Assembly (NCBI RefSeq): GCF_030009775.1
Contig: NZ_JASCTH010000011.1
Span: 186,001-250,000, forward strand
DNA from: Actinoplanes sandaracinus
GTDB lineage: Bacteria; Actinomycetota; Actinomycetes; Mycobacteriales; Micromonosporaceae
Length of the DNA stretch: 64,000 bases
Reading direction: 5' to 3'
Shown here: positions 26,024-34,292 of the stretch, in pieces
How the letters are laid out: each line of letters begins with the position of its first letter
Numbering within the stretch: position 1 is the first letter of the stretch
Translations under genes and position numbers: made by a program
The notes under the pieces: model-generated
Database searches by the model: none
What the model was told of the DNA's origin: nothing
What the model saw: only the letters and a program-made list of their open reading frames with translations

Positions 26024-26293
26024 TCAGGACAGCAGGGTAGGGATCTTCTCGAACATCTGAACCGTGAAGGTCATCATCTCGCGGAGCATCCAGTTGCCGG
26101 TGAGCAGCAGGGCCGCACCGATCGCGATCGCCTTCGGGACGAAGGAGAGCGTCGCCTCCTGGATCTGGGTGACCGACTGGAACAGCGAAATGGCGAAACC
26201 GACCCCGAGGGCGGTAAGCAGCACCGGAGCCGACATCTTGGCCGCGACGATCATCGACTGCATCGCGATCTCAATAACCAGCGTGTCCGTCAT
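26024..26293 (-). CDS. fliQ: flagellar export apparatus protein FliQ
   Basis: This 89-aa protein with two transmembrane helices (about residues 14-38 and 52-74) is a subunit of the flagellar type III export gate with FliP and FliR. The length, the core motif LTALGVGFAISLFQSVTQIQE, the loop TLSFVPK and the tail following NWMLREM are characteristic. The SD GGAAAGG precedes the ATG. No other flagellar gene is present in the window. Its neighbours are a protease and a B12 importer. It may be a displaced member of the flagellar set or a paralogue. Confidence 0.9.
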   Translation of the reverse strand: MTDTLVIEIAMQSMIVAAKMSAPVLLTALGVGFAISLFQSVTQIQEATLSFVPKAIAIGAALLLTGNWMLREMMTFTVQMFEKIPTLLS

Positions 26294-26373
26294 ACCTTTC
26301 CGTTCGGACGTCTCGGGTCCCGTCGGAGTGCAGCACGGTTGCCATTTGGTTCTCGCCGCCGAATTTCCTCAGG

Positions 26374-27144
26374 TCAGCCGCGCACCGGCACCACCAGCGG
26401 GCCCCGGTCACCGTCGATGATCCGCACCTTCACCCGGTAGTGCTCGGCGAGATTCCCCTCGGTCAGCACCTCGGCGGGAGTTCCGGCGGCGACCACCCGG
26501 CCTCCGGCCAGCAACACGATCCGGTCGGCGTACTCACCCGCCGTCGAGAGATCGTGCATGGTGGCCAGGACGGTCAGGCCCCGCTCGGCGCGCAGCCGGT
26601 CGACCAACTCCAGCACCTCCTGCTGGTGGCCGATGTCGAGGGCACTGGTCGGCTCGTCGAGCAGCAGGATCCCGGCGCCCTGGGCGAGCGCGCGAGCCAG
26701 GAAGACCCGCTGCCGCTCCCCTCCGGAGAGCGTGTCCAGGCGGCGCCCGGCGAACGGCGCCAGGTCCAGCGCGGCCAGAACGTCGTCGGCGACGGCCAGG
26801 TCCGCCGCCGACTCACGGCCCAGAGGCGGCACATAGGGGGTACGCCCCAGCAGCACATAGTCGAAGACCCGCATGCCCGGCGGCACCACCGGCGACTGCA
26901 GCACCGTGGCCACGGCCTTGGCCCGTTCCCGCCGGTGCAGCTTGTCCACTGCCCGGCCGTGCCACCGGATCGTCCCGCCGAACGGGAGCAGCCCGCCGAT
27001 CGCCCGCAGCGCGGTGGACTTGCCGGCCCCGTTCGGACCGATCACGGTCACCCACTCGCCCTCGGCCACCGCCAGGTCGACACCGTCGACGATCAGCGTC
27101 CCGTCCAGCCGGACCGTCAGCCCCGCCACCTCGATCGCGCTCAT
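26374..27144 (-). CDS. btuD: vitamin B12/iron-chelate ABC importer ATPase (BtuD type)
   Basis: This 256-aa ATPase of the FepC/BtuD/HmuV group has Walker A GPNGAGKST (about residues 36-44), signature LSGGERQR, Walker B ILLLDEPTSALD and the H-switch in ATMHDLS. It overlaps the permease by 4 bp. On sequence alone haem, siderophore or cobalamin could be the substrate. The cobalamin riboswitch at the head of the operon makes B12 or a corrinoid the best call. Confidence 0.88.
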   Translation of the reverse strand: MSAIEVAGLTVRLDGTLIVDGVDLAVAEGEWVTVIGPNGAGKSTALRAIGGLLPFGGTIRWHGRAVDKLHRRERAKAVATVLQSPVVPPGMRVFDYVLLGRTPYVPPLGRESAADLAVADDVLAALDLAPFAGRRLDTLSGGERQRVFLARALAQGAGILLLDEPTSALDIGHQQEVLELVDRLRAERGLTVLATMHDLSTAGEYADRIVLLAGGRVVAAGTPAEVLTEGNLAEHYRVKVRIIDGDRGPLVVPVRG

Positions 27145-28196
27145 ACCGCCACCGACCGGCTCGTCCGCAGCACGAGAATGAAGAACGGCGCGCCGAGGAA
27201 CGCGGTGACCACCCCGATCGGGATCTCCGCGTCCCCGCCCGCGGTCCGGGCCAGCAGGTCGGTCAGAACCAGGAACGCCGCACCGAACAGCACCGACAGC
27301 GGCAGCAGCGCCCGGTTGCCCGGCCCGGCCAGCAGCCGCAGCGTGTGCGGCACGATGATCCCGACGAAACCGATCAGCCCCGAGACGCTGACCGCGGCGG
27401 CCGTGCCCAGCGACGCCGCGATGATCAGCAGGTAGCGGCTGCGCTGCGGGTGCAGGCCCAGGCTGGTCGCCTCGGCGTCACCGACCGTCAGGACGTCCAG
27501 CTCACGCCGCAGCGCCAGGACGATCGCACTGGTGATCACCGTGTAGGGCAGCACCACCAGCACGTCGTGCCAGCCGGCCGTGGAGAGCCGGCCGAGCATC
27601 CACGAATAGACGTCGCGCACCGACTCCATGTGCCTCTGCAACAGGTAGGTCTGCGCCGCGGAGAGGAAGGCCGACACCGCCACCCCGGCCAGGATCAGTG
27701 TGGCCGGTGAGCGGTCCCGGCCACCGGCGGCGCCGAGCAGCCAGGTCAGGGCCACCGCGCCGAGCGCGCCGGCGAACGCGGCCATCGGCACCCCGATCGG
27801 CAGGCCGGTGATGCCGTCCGCCGACGTCGCACCGAGCACGATCACCGCCGTCACCCCGAGGCCGGCTCCGGCGGCCACGCCCAGCAGGTGCGGATCAGCC
27901 AGCGGGTTGCGGAACGCGCCCTGATAGGCGGCGCCGGCGAGGGCCAGCATCGCGCCGACCAGCAGACCGAGCACCACGCGGGGCAGCCGGAGCTGGGTCA
28001 GGATCGCCACCTCACGCTCGGTGAGGCCGCTGTCCAGCCGTACCCCCGGAATGAGGTTGAGCATCTCCACCGCGACGCCGCCGGGCGGCAGGGAGACCGA
28101 GCCGAAGGCGAGGCCCAGAATCGTCGCGAACAGCACCGTGAGCACGCCTGCGACCAGCCACGCCGGCCTCAGGCCGGCGGGCCGGCCGGCGCCCAT
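27141..28196 (-). CDS. btuC: FecCD-type permease of the B12 importer (BtuC type)
   Basis: This 351-aa polytopic permease of the FecCD family has about ten helices. It contains the family core RLPRVVLGLLVGAMLALAG, the GAAYQGAFRNPLADPHLLG motif and the ATPase-coupling region GLIGFVGIIVPHTLRLL. The ATG at 28196 shares its A with the btuF stop (TGATG), which fixes the start despite longer in-frame upstream sequence. It works as a dimer with two BtuD ATPases. Confidence 0.9.
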   Translation of the reverse strand: MGAGRPAGLRPAWLVAGVLTVLFATILGLAFGSVSLPPGGVAVEMLNLIPGVRLDSGLTEREVAILTQLRLPRVVLGLLVGAMLALAGAAYQGAFRNPLADPHLLGVAAGAGLGVTAVIVLGATSADGITGLPIGVPMAAFAGALGAVALTWLLGAAGGRDRSPATLILAGVAVSAFLSAAQTYLLQRHMESVRDVYSWMLGRLSTAGWHDVLVVLPYTVITSAIVLALRRELDVLTVGDAEATSLGLHPQRSRYLLIIAASLGTAAAVSVSGLIGFVGIIVPHTLRLLAGPGNRALLPLSVLFGAAFLVLTDLLARTAGGDAEIPIGVVTAFLGAPFFILVLRTSRSVAV

Positions 28197-29116
28197 CAGG
28201 CGGGGACCTTGCTCACCGCGTCCGCGACGGCCTTGACGAGATCGACGGTACGGGGACCCCAGCGCGACGCGATGTCGTCGTCGAGAGCGTAGATCTGGCC
28301 CTTCGCGACCGCGGTGACCGAGGCCCAGCCGGGCCGCGCCTTCACCGTCTCCACGGACTGCTGGCAGCACTTGGTGTCGGCCAGGAAGATGGTGTCCGGA
28401 TTCGCCGCGACCAGGGCCTCCTGGGAGAGCTTCGGGTAACCGCCGGACGTGCCGGCCGGGTCGGCGGCGTCGGCCACGTTGGTCATGCCGAAGAGGTTGA
28501 ACACCGAGCCGATGAACGTCGTCGAGGTCGCCGAGTACAGGTCCGGGCCGAGTTCGTAGTAGTAGCTCAGCGGCTTGCCGCGGGCCGGCACCGACTTCAC
28601 GATCTTGTCGATGTCCGCGATCATCCGCTCGTTCAGCGCCTTGGCCTCGGACTGGCGGCCGGTCAGCGCGCCGAGGTCGGTGATCTCGTCGTAGGTCTCG
28701 GCGATGGTGCCGGCGGCGGGCGACACGAAGACCGGGATCGCCAGCTTGCCGAGTTGGGCGACGATGCCGTCGGCGTCATTGGAGAGCACCACCAGGTCGG
28801 GGTTCTTGGCAGCGATCGCCTCGGCGTTGGGCTTGAAGCCGGACAGGTCGGTCCTCGGCGCGCCGGCCGGGAAGGTCGACTGGTCGTCGACCGCGGTGAC
28901 CTGCGGGCCGGCGCCGATGGCGAAGAGCATCTCGGTGGCGGTCGGGCTCAGCGAGACGATCTTCTCCGGCCGGGCGTCGAGCGTCACACCGTCAACCGTG
29001 ACGGGGTACGCCGCGGCGGCGCTGGCCGCGGTGGGCGCCGGTTTCGGGTCGTCACCGGCACATCCGGCGAGGAACAGGGCACTGGCCGCTATCGCGGCGG
29101 TGAGCAGGCGTTTCAT
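28196..29116 (-). CDS. btuF: cobalamin-binding lipoprotein (BtuF type)
   Basis: This 306-aa class III substrate-binding protein has a lipoprotein signal with lipobox LFLAGC (Cys19) and two lobes joined by a long helix. Motifs include RPEKIVSLSPTATEMLFAIGAG and NPDLVVLSNDADG, typical of the BtuF/FhuD fold. A CC pair in DTKCCQQ is unusual and may form a disulfide or vicinal site. It is the first gene of the operon, directly behind a riboswitch whose hairpin touches its SD. Confidence 0.9.
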   Translation of the reverse strand: MKRLLTAAIAASALFLAGCAGDDPKPAPTAASAAAAYPVTVDGVTLDARPEKIVSLSPTATEMLFAIGAGPQVTAVDDQSTFPAGAPRTDLSGFKPNAEAIAAKNPDLVVLSNDADGIVAQLGKLAIPVFVSPAAGTIAETYDEITDLGALTGRQSEAKALNERMIADIDKIVKSVPARGKPLSYYYELGPDLYSATSTTFIGSVFNLFGMTNVADAADPAGTSGGYPKLSQEALVAANPDTIFLADTKCCQQSVETVKARPGWASVTAVAKGQIYALDDDIASRWGPRTVDLVKAVADAVSKVPA

Positions 29117-29120
29117 GAGG

Positions 29121-29330
29121 TCCTCCTGTCGGCCGGGCTGGTGCTTCGCCGACAGGGGCCGCCGTGGGCCGCCGCCCGCGAGGCGCCCCTCCCCGAGAGC
29201 GCTGGATCGCGACCGGCACCCAGGCGACCTGGCTAGACCTCGTCAAGAGGCATCACAGTTGCGGGACAGCGCCGGTTTCCCACCGGCTTCGCTGCGGTGC
29301 GGTCCCTGAAACGCTAACCCACGACACTTC
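29121..29330 (-). ncRNA. cobalamin riboswitch with SD-sequestering hairpin
   Basis: Reading the minus strand, conserved aptamer blocks are visible: GAAGCCGGTG...GAAACCGGC, GCTGTCCCGCAACTGTGA (about 29254-29271) and the B12 box core AGCCAGGTCGCCTGG (about 29220-29234). GGGAC and GTCCC pair around the centre. Downstream, a 9-bp stem (29148-29156 with 29125-29133) abuts the AGGAGGA ribosome-binding site of btuF (29121-29127). This fits translational control by B12. The aptamer promoter may lie in the end of the upstream peptidase gene. Confidence 0.9.
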
Positions 29331-29362
29331 AGGAGCCCACACCGCCACAGATCGTGTCGATC

Positions 29363-29998
29363 TCAGCCGAAAAGGACGACTCGACCGATGACTGAATCCT
29401 CCGGTACGAACCCCGAGAAGCGCGAATCATTGGCTACGTCCCGATTGTCACCGAGCGTGTAGAGCGCCCCGTGCGGAACCGTGACCGACAGGCACTCGGT
29501 GGCCATACCGGACGGCAGGTAGGGCTCCTCGACGGCCGCGCCGTTGCGGAACACCCGGCCGTCCCGGCAGTCGACCCGGTCGCCGGCGACAGCCATGACC
29601 CGGCGCTCGGTCTCCTGCTCCGGGTGGTCCGGCAGCGGATGGATGACGATGTCCCCGTAATCGAGGCCGGTGAGGTGGAAGCTGACCTTGTCGACCAGGT
29701 GGCGGCTCGCGACGGTCAGCGTCGGCTCCATGCTGGAACTCGGGACATAGTTGACCGTGACGCCCGACAGGGCCGCCACCAGGAGTGCCACCGCGGCCAA
29801 CGCCAGGCGGTACGCGGTGGGACGGCGCGTGTATCTCTCCCGCGTCGCCACCCGCAGGCCGCCGGCCGCCCAGCGCAGCGCCGCCGCCGTGCCGGTCGTC
29901 TGGTCGAACTCGGCCAGCACCGCCTCGCCCCAGGGACCGCCCTGCTCCCGGCGGCCGCGCACGGCGAACCGCAGCACCCGGTAGGCCACCGCCCTCAT
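29363..29998 (-). CDS. S26 signal-peptidase-like protein lacking the catalytic lysine
   Basis: This 211-aa protein has a cytoplasmic N-terminal segment of about 60 residues, one transmembrane helix (about 62-82) and an S26 peptidase fold. The nucleophile motif SSSMEPT puts Ser at 89. Box E is GDNRDVANDSR. In box D, where signal peptidase I has Lys-Arg-Val, this protein reads ERRVMAVAGD, so the general-base lysine is replaced by Arg132. It overlaps the PadR gene by 4 bp. It may be an inactive or altered peptidase, or a processing enzyme with a different base. Confidence 0.82.
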   Translation of the reverse strand: MRAVAYRVLRFAVRGRREQGGPWGEAVLAEFDQTTGTAAALRWAAGGLRVATRERYTRRPTAYRLALAAVALLVAALSGVTVNYVPSSSMEPTLTVASRHLVDKVSFHLTGLDYGDIVIHPLPDHPEQETERRVMAVAGDRVDCRDGRVFRNGAAVEEPYLPSGMATECLSVTVPHGALYTLGDNRDVANDSRFSGFVPEDSVIGRVVLFG

Positions 29999-30321
29999 GC
30001 CGGCCTCACGATCGCCGCGGCCGTGCCGCGCCGTGGCGCCTTCTCAACCACCGCGCCGGCCAGGCGGACCTTGGCCAGGGCGACGCCGTCGCCGGTCAGC
30101 CGGTAGGTGTGCCGCGGCGGGCGGCCCGGCTGGTCGGAGGGCTCCCAGCCGGCCTCGAGCAGCGTCTGCTCGGTGAGGCGCATCAGGATCGGATAGAGCG
30201 TGCCGGACGCCAGACCGGTCTCCCGGCTCAGGTCGTAGCCGTAACGCCAGGTGGTGGGCTCCTTCATCAGGGCCTCGAAGAGCCGCAGAGTCTGCGGCGA
30301 AGTATGCGGTGTCCTGGGCAT
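29995..30321 (-). CDS. PadR family transcriptional regulator
   Basis: This 108-aa winged-helix regulator has the PadR signature: LRLFEALMKEPTTWRYGYDLSRETGLASGTLYPILMRL, then a wing with RPPRHTYRLTGDG. It overlaps the S26 peptidase gene (ATGA) and precedes it, so the two are co-transcribed. A perfect 7-bp inverted repeat lies just before its start codon. Autoregulation is likely. Confidence 0.92.
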   Translation of the reverse strand: MPRTPHTSPQTLRLFEALMKEPTTWRYGYDLSRETGLASGTLYPILMRLTEQTLLEAGWEPSDQPGRPPRHTYRLTGDGVALAKVRLAGAVVEKAPRRGTAAAIVRPA

Positions 30322-30326
30322 TGCGA

Positions 30327-30346
30327 AACTCTACATAACTAGAGTT
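30327..30346. promoter_or_regulatory. PadR-type operator
   Basis: AACTCTA-N6-TAGAGTT is a perfect inverted repeat, 6 bp before the padR start codon. It lies in an AT-rich patch that would also hold the -10 region. Confidence 0.75.
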
Positions 30347-30385
30347 ACGCGGTGTCAAGACTCCGGCACCTGTCGATGCCGGAGA

Positions 30386-30700
30386 TCAGGCGCCGGTTCG
30401 CTTCGGGTGTTCCACGATGTCGGCGGCGGTGACCCGGTCACCCTCGGCGGCCGCGTCCTCGTCACCGGCGAGCGCCGAGCGCAGCCGGTCCTTCTCCGCC
30501 GACCGGCGGGCGGCCATCTCGCCGAGCTGCTCCGCCATCTCGTCCCGCCAGCGGCGCAGCACGATGAAGGACAAGCCGGCCGAGGCCACGAACGCGACCA
30601 TCGCCTTGACCAGGATGTTCAGTGGAGTCGGGAACAACGCGGCGAACACGGCCAGAAACAGGCCGAGGCGGCCGAGCGTGTACTTGACGGCGGGTTTCAT
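30386..30700 (-). CDS. DUF4229 family membrane protein
   Basis: This 104-aa protein has two hydrophobic segments (about residues 8-24 and 28-47), then an amphipathic charged cytoplasmic tail rich in Arg and Glu (LRRWRDEMAEQLGEMAARRSAEKDRLRS). This matches DUF4229, small actinobacterial proteins usually linked to menaquinone/mqn genes. It follows the membrane protein and mqnE in the same direction, 55 bp downstream of the former. Its SD GAGGGAG lies within a duplicated segment. The function is unknown. Confidence 0.82.
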   Translation of the reverse strand: MKPAVKYTLGRLGLFLAVFAALFPTPLNILVKAMVAFVASAGLSFIVLRRWRDEMAEQLGEMAARRSAEKDRLRSALAGDEDAAAEGDRVTAADIVEHPKRTGA

Positions 30701-30776
30701 GCGTTATCTCCCTCAGCCGGGCCGGTGACTCAGCACCGCCAGGCCGTTGTCTTCCTCAATCGGACCGGTGATTCAG
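30701..30776. repeat. 33-bp imperfect direct duplication at a gene junction
   Basis: Segments 30701-30733 and 30744-30776 match at 26 of 33 positions. The second contains the stop region of the upstream membrane protein. The first supplies the SD of the DUF4229 gene. Confidence 0.7.
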
Positions 30777-31166
30777 CGACCGGAGACCGTAGAACCAGAG
30801 CAGGCAGTACACGACCGTACCGGTGACCGCGCCGGTCCCGCCGCTGACCAAGGGTGGAGCGACCTCGGCCACCCCACCGGCGATCGTCATGCCGACGGCG
30901 ACGCCGAAGCCGGCGGCCAGAGCGCCGACCACGATGCGGTGCCCACCGAAGCCCTCGGCCCGGAACTCCTCGATGAAGAGCCAGACCGGCAGGATCAGCA
31001 CCAGCCAGCCGTTCGACTCGCCGAACTCACCGAGCCCCGTCAGCGCCATCACCGCCTCGAAGACCAGCAGCACCGCGGTGCCGACCGCCAGTCCGGCGAA
31101 AGCGGAACCCAGCAGATCACCGATCGTCGCCAGACGGCCGGTCGCGTCCTTCTTCAACTGGGTCAT
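30756..31166 (-). CDS. small membrane protein of unknown function
   Basis: This 136-aa protein has four hydrophobic segments (about residues 17-42, 52-66, 78-98 and 110-128) and a charged start MTQLKKDATGR. No family was recognised. It starts 18 bp after the mqnE stop on the same strand, so it is probably in the mqnE operon. That position suggests a role near the membrane end of menaquinone metabolism, but there is no direct evidence. Confidence 0.75.
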   Translation of the reverse strand: MTQLKKDATGRLATIGDLLGSAFAGLAVGTAVLLVFEAVMALTGLGEFGESNGWLVLILPVWLFIEEFRAEGFGGHRIVVGALAAGFGVAVGMTIAGGVAEVAPPLVSGGTGAVTGTVVYCLLWFYGLRSLNHRSD

Positions 31167-31184
31167 CGACTCCCCGTCCCCGGA

Positions 31185-32354
31185 TCAGGCCCAGATCTTC
31201 TGGGGCTCGCTGCGGCGCTCGGCCAGTGTGGGCGCCTTCTCGTACTCCCGCACCACCTGATAACGAGTGTCCCGCTCGACCGGCTGGAAACCGGCGTCCC
31301 AGATCAGGTGAAGAAGGTCGTCGCGGTGCATCGTGTGCGGCGTGCCGTACGAGTCGGCGTCGTGGGTGATCTTGTATTCGACCACCGAGCCGTCCAGGTC
31401 GTCGGCCCCGAAGTTCAGCGAGAGCTGAGCCACCGACAGGCCGTGCATGACCCAGAAGTTCTTCAGATGGGGCACGTTGTCGAACAGCAGCCGGGAGACC
31501 GCGAACGTCTTCAGCGACTCGGCCGGCGCGGCCATCGTGGTCCGCGCCTGGATCCGGTTGCGCACGATGCCGTCGGCCGAGTCGTGGAAGTCGTGCTGGT
31601 ATCGCAGCGGGATGAAGACCGCGAAACCACCGGTCTCGTCCTGCAGCTCGCGCAGCCGCAGCACGTGGTCGACCCGATGCCGAGGCTCCTCGATGTGGCC
31701 GTACAGCATGGTCGCCGGGGTTTTCATGCCTCTCTCATGGGCCAGCCGGTGGATCCGCGACCAGTCCTCCCAGTGGCAGTTGTGGTCGACGATGTGCTGC
31801 CGGACCTCCCAGTCGAAGATCTCGGCGCCACCGCCGGTCAGCGACTCCAGCCCGGCGTCCATCAGCTCGTCCAGGATCTCGCCGGCCGACAGCCCGCTGA
31901 TCTTCTCGAACCACTGCACCTCGGTCGCGGTGAAGCACTTGAGCTTCACGTTCGGCAGCGCGGCCTTCAGCTCGCGCAGTACCTTCGGGTAGTACCGCCA
32001 GGGCAGGGTGGGGTGCAGGCCGTTGACGATGTGCAGCTCGGTGAGCTGCTCGTCCTCCATCTCCTTCGCCTTACGGACCGCTTCGTCGATCCGCATGGTG
32101 TAAGCGTCTTTCTCGCCCGGCTTGCGTTGGAACGAGCAGTACGCGCAACTGGCGGCACAGACATTGGTGAGGTTCAGGTGCCGGTTGACGTTGAACATCA
32201 CCCGGTCGCCGTTCATGACGGTGCGCTTGTGATGTGCCAACCTGCCGAGCCAGGTCAGGTCATCACACGCGTAGAGCGCCACACCGTCCTCTCGGGACAG
32301 CCGCTCACCCGCGTAGACCTTCGCCTCCAGCTCACGCTTCAGCCCGGCATCCAT
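31185..32354 (-). CDS. mqnE: aminofutalosine synthase, radical SAM (MqnE)
   Basis: This 389-aa radical SAM enzyme joins 3-enolpyruvyl-benzoate (the MqnA product) to SAM-derived adenosine to make aminofutalosine. The cluster ligands Cys66, Cys70 and Cys73 lie in CAASCAYC. Further motifs HIVNGLHPTLPW and GGGAEIFDWEVR are typical of MqnE rather than MqnC. It heads a run with two small membrane proteins. The 186 bp upstream (32355-32540) is a divergent promoter region shared with the NlpC/P60 gene. Confidence 0.95.
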   Translation of the reverse strand: MDAGLKRELEAKVYAGERLSREDGVALYACDDLTWLGRLAHHKRTVMNGDRVMFNVNRHLNLTNVCAASCAYCSFQRKPGEKDAYTMRIDEAVRKAKEMEDEQLTELHIVNGLHPTLPWRYYPKVLRELKAALPNVKLKCFTATEVQWFEKISGLSAGEILDELMDAGLESLTGGGAEIFDWEVRQHIVDHNCHWEDWSRIHRLAHERGMKTPATMLYGHIEEPRHRVDHVLRLRELQDETGGFAVFIPLRYQHDFHDSADGIVRNRIQARTTMAAPAESLKTFAVSRLLFDNVPHLKNFWVMHGLSVAQLSLNFGADDLDGSVVEYKITHDADSYGTPHTMHRDDLLHLIWDAGFQPVERDTRYQVVREYEKAPTLAERRSEPQKIWA

Positions 32355-32540
32355 CTGCGCCCCCTGTCGTCACCTCGTGGTCGAGAGTACGTCCCGCCCC
32401 TGACGGGACCTGCGGCACCGGTAAGCCGAATAATTCTCAGCGTGCTTTCACCTTCATTCGATCGACACCGGTACGGCGCTTGCGGTATGAACCTTTAGGG
32501 ACGACAAGCGACGGTCGGGACCATCGCGGACGGGGAGCTC

Positions 32541-34292
32541 ATGGGTAAGGCACAACGGCACGGGACGCATCGCAGGCGCTTCGTGCGCCCGCGCCTACGG
32601 CCGTTCGTCTGCTCGGCAGCCGTGGCGGCCGCGATCGCTGCGCTGTTCCAGCCGATCCCGGCGATGGCCGACCCGATCAACGTGACCGGCATCACCGCAA
32701 TTCCCGACTCCGGCTCGCGGCCCACCCAGACCGGCGCCCTGGTGCTCCCCGGCGCGCCCACCCCCAGCCCCACCACCCCGACCACCCCGTCACCGACCAC
32801 CATCGGCGCCGTCACCAGCCCGATCCTCCAGAAAGTGGAGAAGGGCCGCGCCGAGATCGCCACGATCGGCGACCAGTTGATCCGGCTGGGCCAGGACCGC
32901 GACCTCGCCCAGACTCAGCTCACCGCCGCGTCGCAGCGGGTCAGCGGCACCCAGCAGGCGCTCACCCAGGCCCGCGCCGACGCCGCGGCCGCCGCGTCGG
33001 CCACCATCGAACAGGCCGCCGCACTGCCGCCCGGCACTCTCGACACCGGCCTCGCCGACCTCGACGCGCTGGCGCGCATCCAGCGCGGCGACGCCACCTC
33101 CTACGAGTCTGCCGCTCGTCACCTGCTCGCCGCCGAGGACGCCGCGAAGATCGCGGCCGCGGAGCACCTCGCCGCCGACAGCCGGTACTCCACCCTCGCC
33201 GCCCAGTGGACCGCGCTCAGCGCCGACCTCACCAAGAAGCAGGCGGCCCAGGCGAAATTCGAGGCGGACAACCGCAAGGAGATCAGCGCCGCCGAGAGCA
33301 CCGCGACCGCGGCCGACCAGCAGCTCGGCAAGGAATACCTCGCGGGCGCCGACGCCGGGCGCGGCGCCGACCCGAAAGCGGTCCAGGCGCTGCAGTTCGC
33401 GCTGGCCCAGCGTGGCGACCCCTATGTGTGGTCCGAGGAGGGCCCGGACCAGTACGACTGCTCCGGCCTGATGTACGCGGCGTACCGCTCGGTGGGCTTC
33501 AACCTCACCCGGGTGTCGCGCGACCAGTACTACCAGACCCGCGACCGGGCCGTCTCTCGCTACTCGCTACTCCCCGGCGACCTGCTCTTCTTCAGCTCCT
33601 CCAGCAGCTGGACGGGCATCCACCACGTCGCGATGTACGCCGGCGAGGGCATGATGGTCGAGGCCCCGCGCAGCGGCCTCAACGTCCGCCTCTCGCCCGT
33701 CCGGTGGACCCGCCTCTTCGCCGCGACCCGGGTGTTCGGCTCCATCGAGGGCGAGACCGAGGTCCCCGACATCGGGGCGCCCGATCCCGACGAGCCGGTC
33801 CGCACCCAGTCGCCGACCCCGGGCGCCACGACGACCAAGCCTGGGAACAGCCCGTCTCCGAGCCAGTCGACGACGAAACCAGGCTCCTCCAACCCCGCCC
33901 CCGGCACCTCGTCGCCGTCGAGCAACCCGCCGTCGAGCAACCCGCCGTCGAGCAACCCGCCGTCGAGCAACCCGCCGTCGAGCAACCCGCCGTCGAGCAA
34001 CCCGCCGTCGAGCAACCCGCCGTCGAGTGGCACGCCGTCCTCGGATACTCCCGCGCCCACGCCGACCCCGAGCGCGAGCACGTCGACCTCACCGGCCGCC
34101 TCCGCGTCGGCCGCGGACACATCGTCGAAGGCTGACACGTCCTCGTCCACGACGAAGTCCGCGTCGTCGTCCAAGTCCGCGTCGTCGTCCAAGTCCGCGT
34201 CGTCGTCCAAGTCCGCGTCGTCAACCGGATCCGCATCATCGGAAACGGCCTCGAAGTCCGCTTCCTCGTCGGCGAGTTCAGACGACGACTAG
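32541..34292 (+). CDS. secreted NlpC/P60 peptidoglycan endopeptidase with Ser/Pro-rich tail
   Basis: This 583-aa protein has a signal peptide (cleavage near AMA-DP, residue 43), a Pro/Thr linker, and a coiled-coil region (about 90-270). The NlpC/P60 domain (about 275-400) has catalytic Cys307 in YDCSG and His362 in GIHHVAMY. The layout resembles RipA-type D,L-endopeptidases that cut stem peptides. Residues 415-583 are low complexity: seven SSNPP units, then KSASSS units. This gives a long, possibly wall-spanning or wall-binding tail. The ATG follows GGGGAGC. Confidence 0.93.
   Translation: MGKAQRHGTHRRRFVRPRLRPFVCSAAVAAAIAALFQPIPAMADPINVTGITAIPDSGSRPTQTGALVLPGAPTPSPTTPTTPSPTTIGAVTSPILQKVEKGRAEIATIGDQLIRLGQDRDLAQTQLTAASQRVSGTQQALTQARADAAAAASATIEQAAALPPGTLDTGLADLDALARIQRGDATSYESAARHLLAAEDAAKIAAAEHLAADSRYSTLAAQWTALSADLTKKQAAQAKFEADNRKEISAAESTATAADQQLGKEYLAGADAGRGADPKAVQALQFALAQRGDPYVWSEEGPDQYDCSGLMYAAYRSVGFNLTRVSRDQYYQTRDRAVSRYSLLPGDLLFFSSSSSWTGIHHVAMYAGEGMMVEAPRSGLNVRLSPVRWTRLFAATRVFGSIEGETEVPDIGAPDPDEPVRTQSPTPGATTTKPGNSPSPSQSTTKPGSSNPAPGTSSPSSNPPSSNPPSSNPPSSNPPSSNPPSSNPPSSNPPSSGTPSSDTPAPTPTPSASTSTSPAASASAADTSSKADTSSSTTKSASSSKSASSSKSASSSKSASSTGSASSETASKSASSSASSDDD
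33915..34019 (+). repeat. 15-bp coding repeat, seven copies
   Basis: The unit CCGTCGAGCAACCCG is repeated seven times without interruption and encodes (PSSNP)7 in the tail of the NlpC/P60 protein. Confidence 0.95.
34155..34226 (+). repeat. 18-bp coding repeat, four copies
   Basis: The unit AAGTCCGCGTCGTCGTCC is repeated four times, the last slightly changed, and encodes KSASSS units near the C-terminus of the NlpC/P60 protein. Confidence 0.95.

Noticed and set aside
32355-32540. c-di-AMP (ydaO) riboswitch upstream of the NlpC/P60 gene
   Set aside because: Such riboswitches often precede wall hydrolase genes in Actinobacteria, but the conserved ydaO core sequences could not be found here.
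33560-34210. Asp/Leu/Gly-repeat protein on the minus strand opposite the NlpC/P60 tail
   Set aside because: It is the complement of the Ser/Pro repeats. It has no start signal, and the plus-strand gene is certain.
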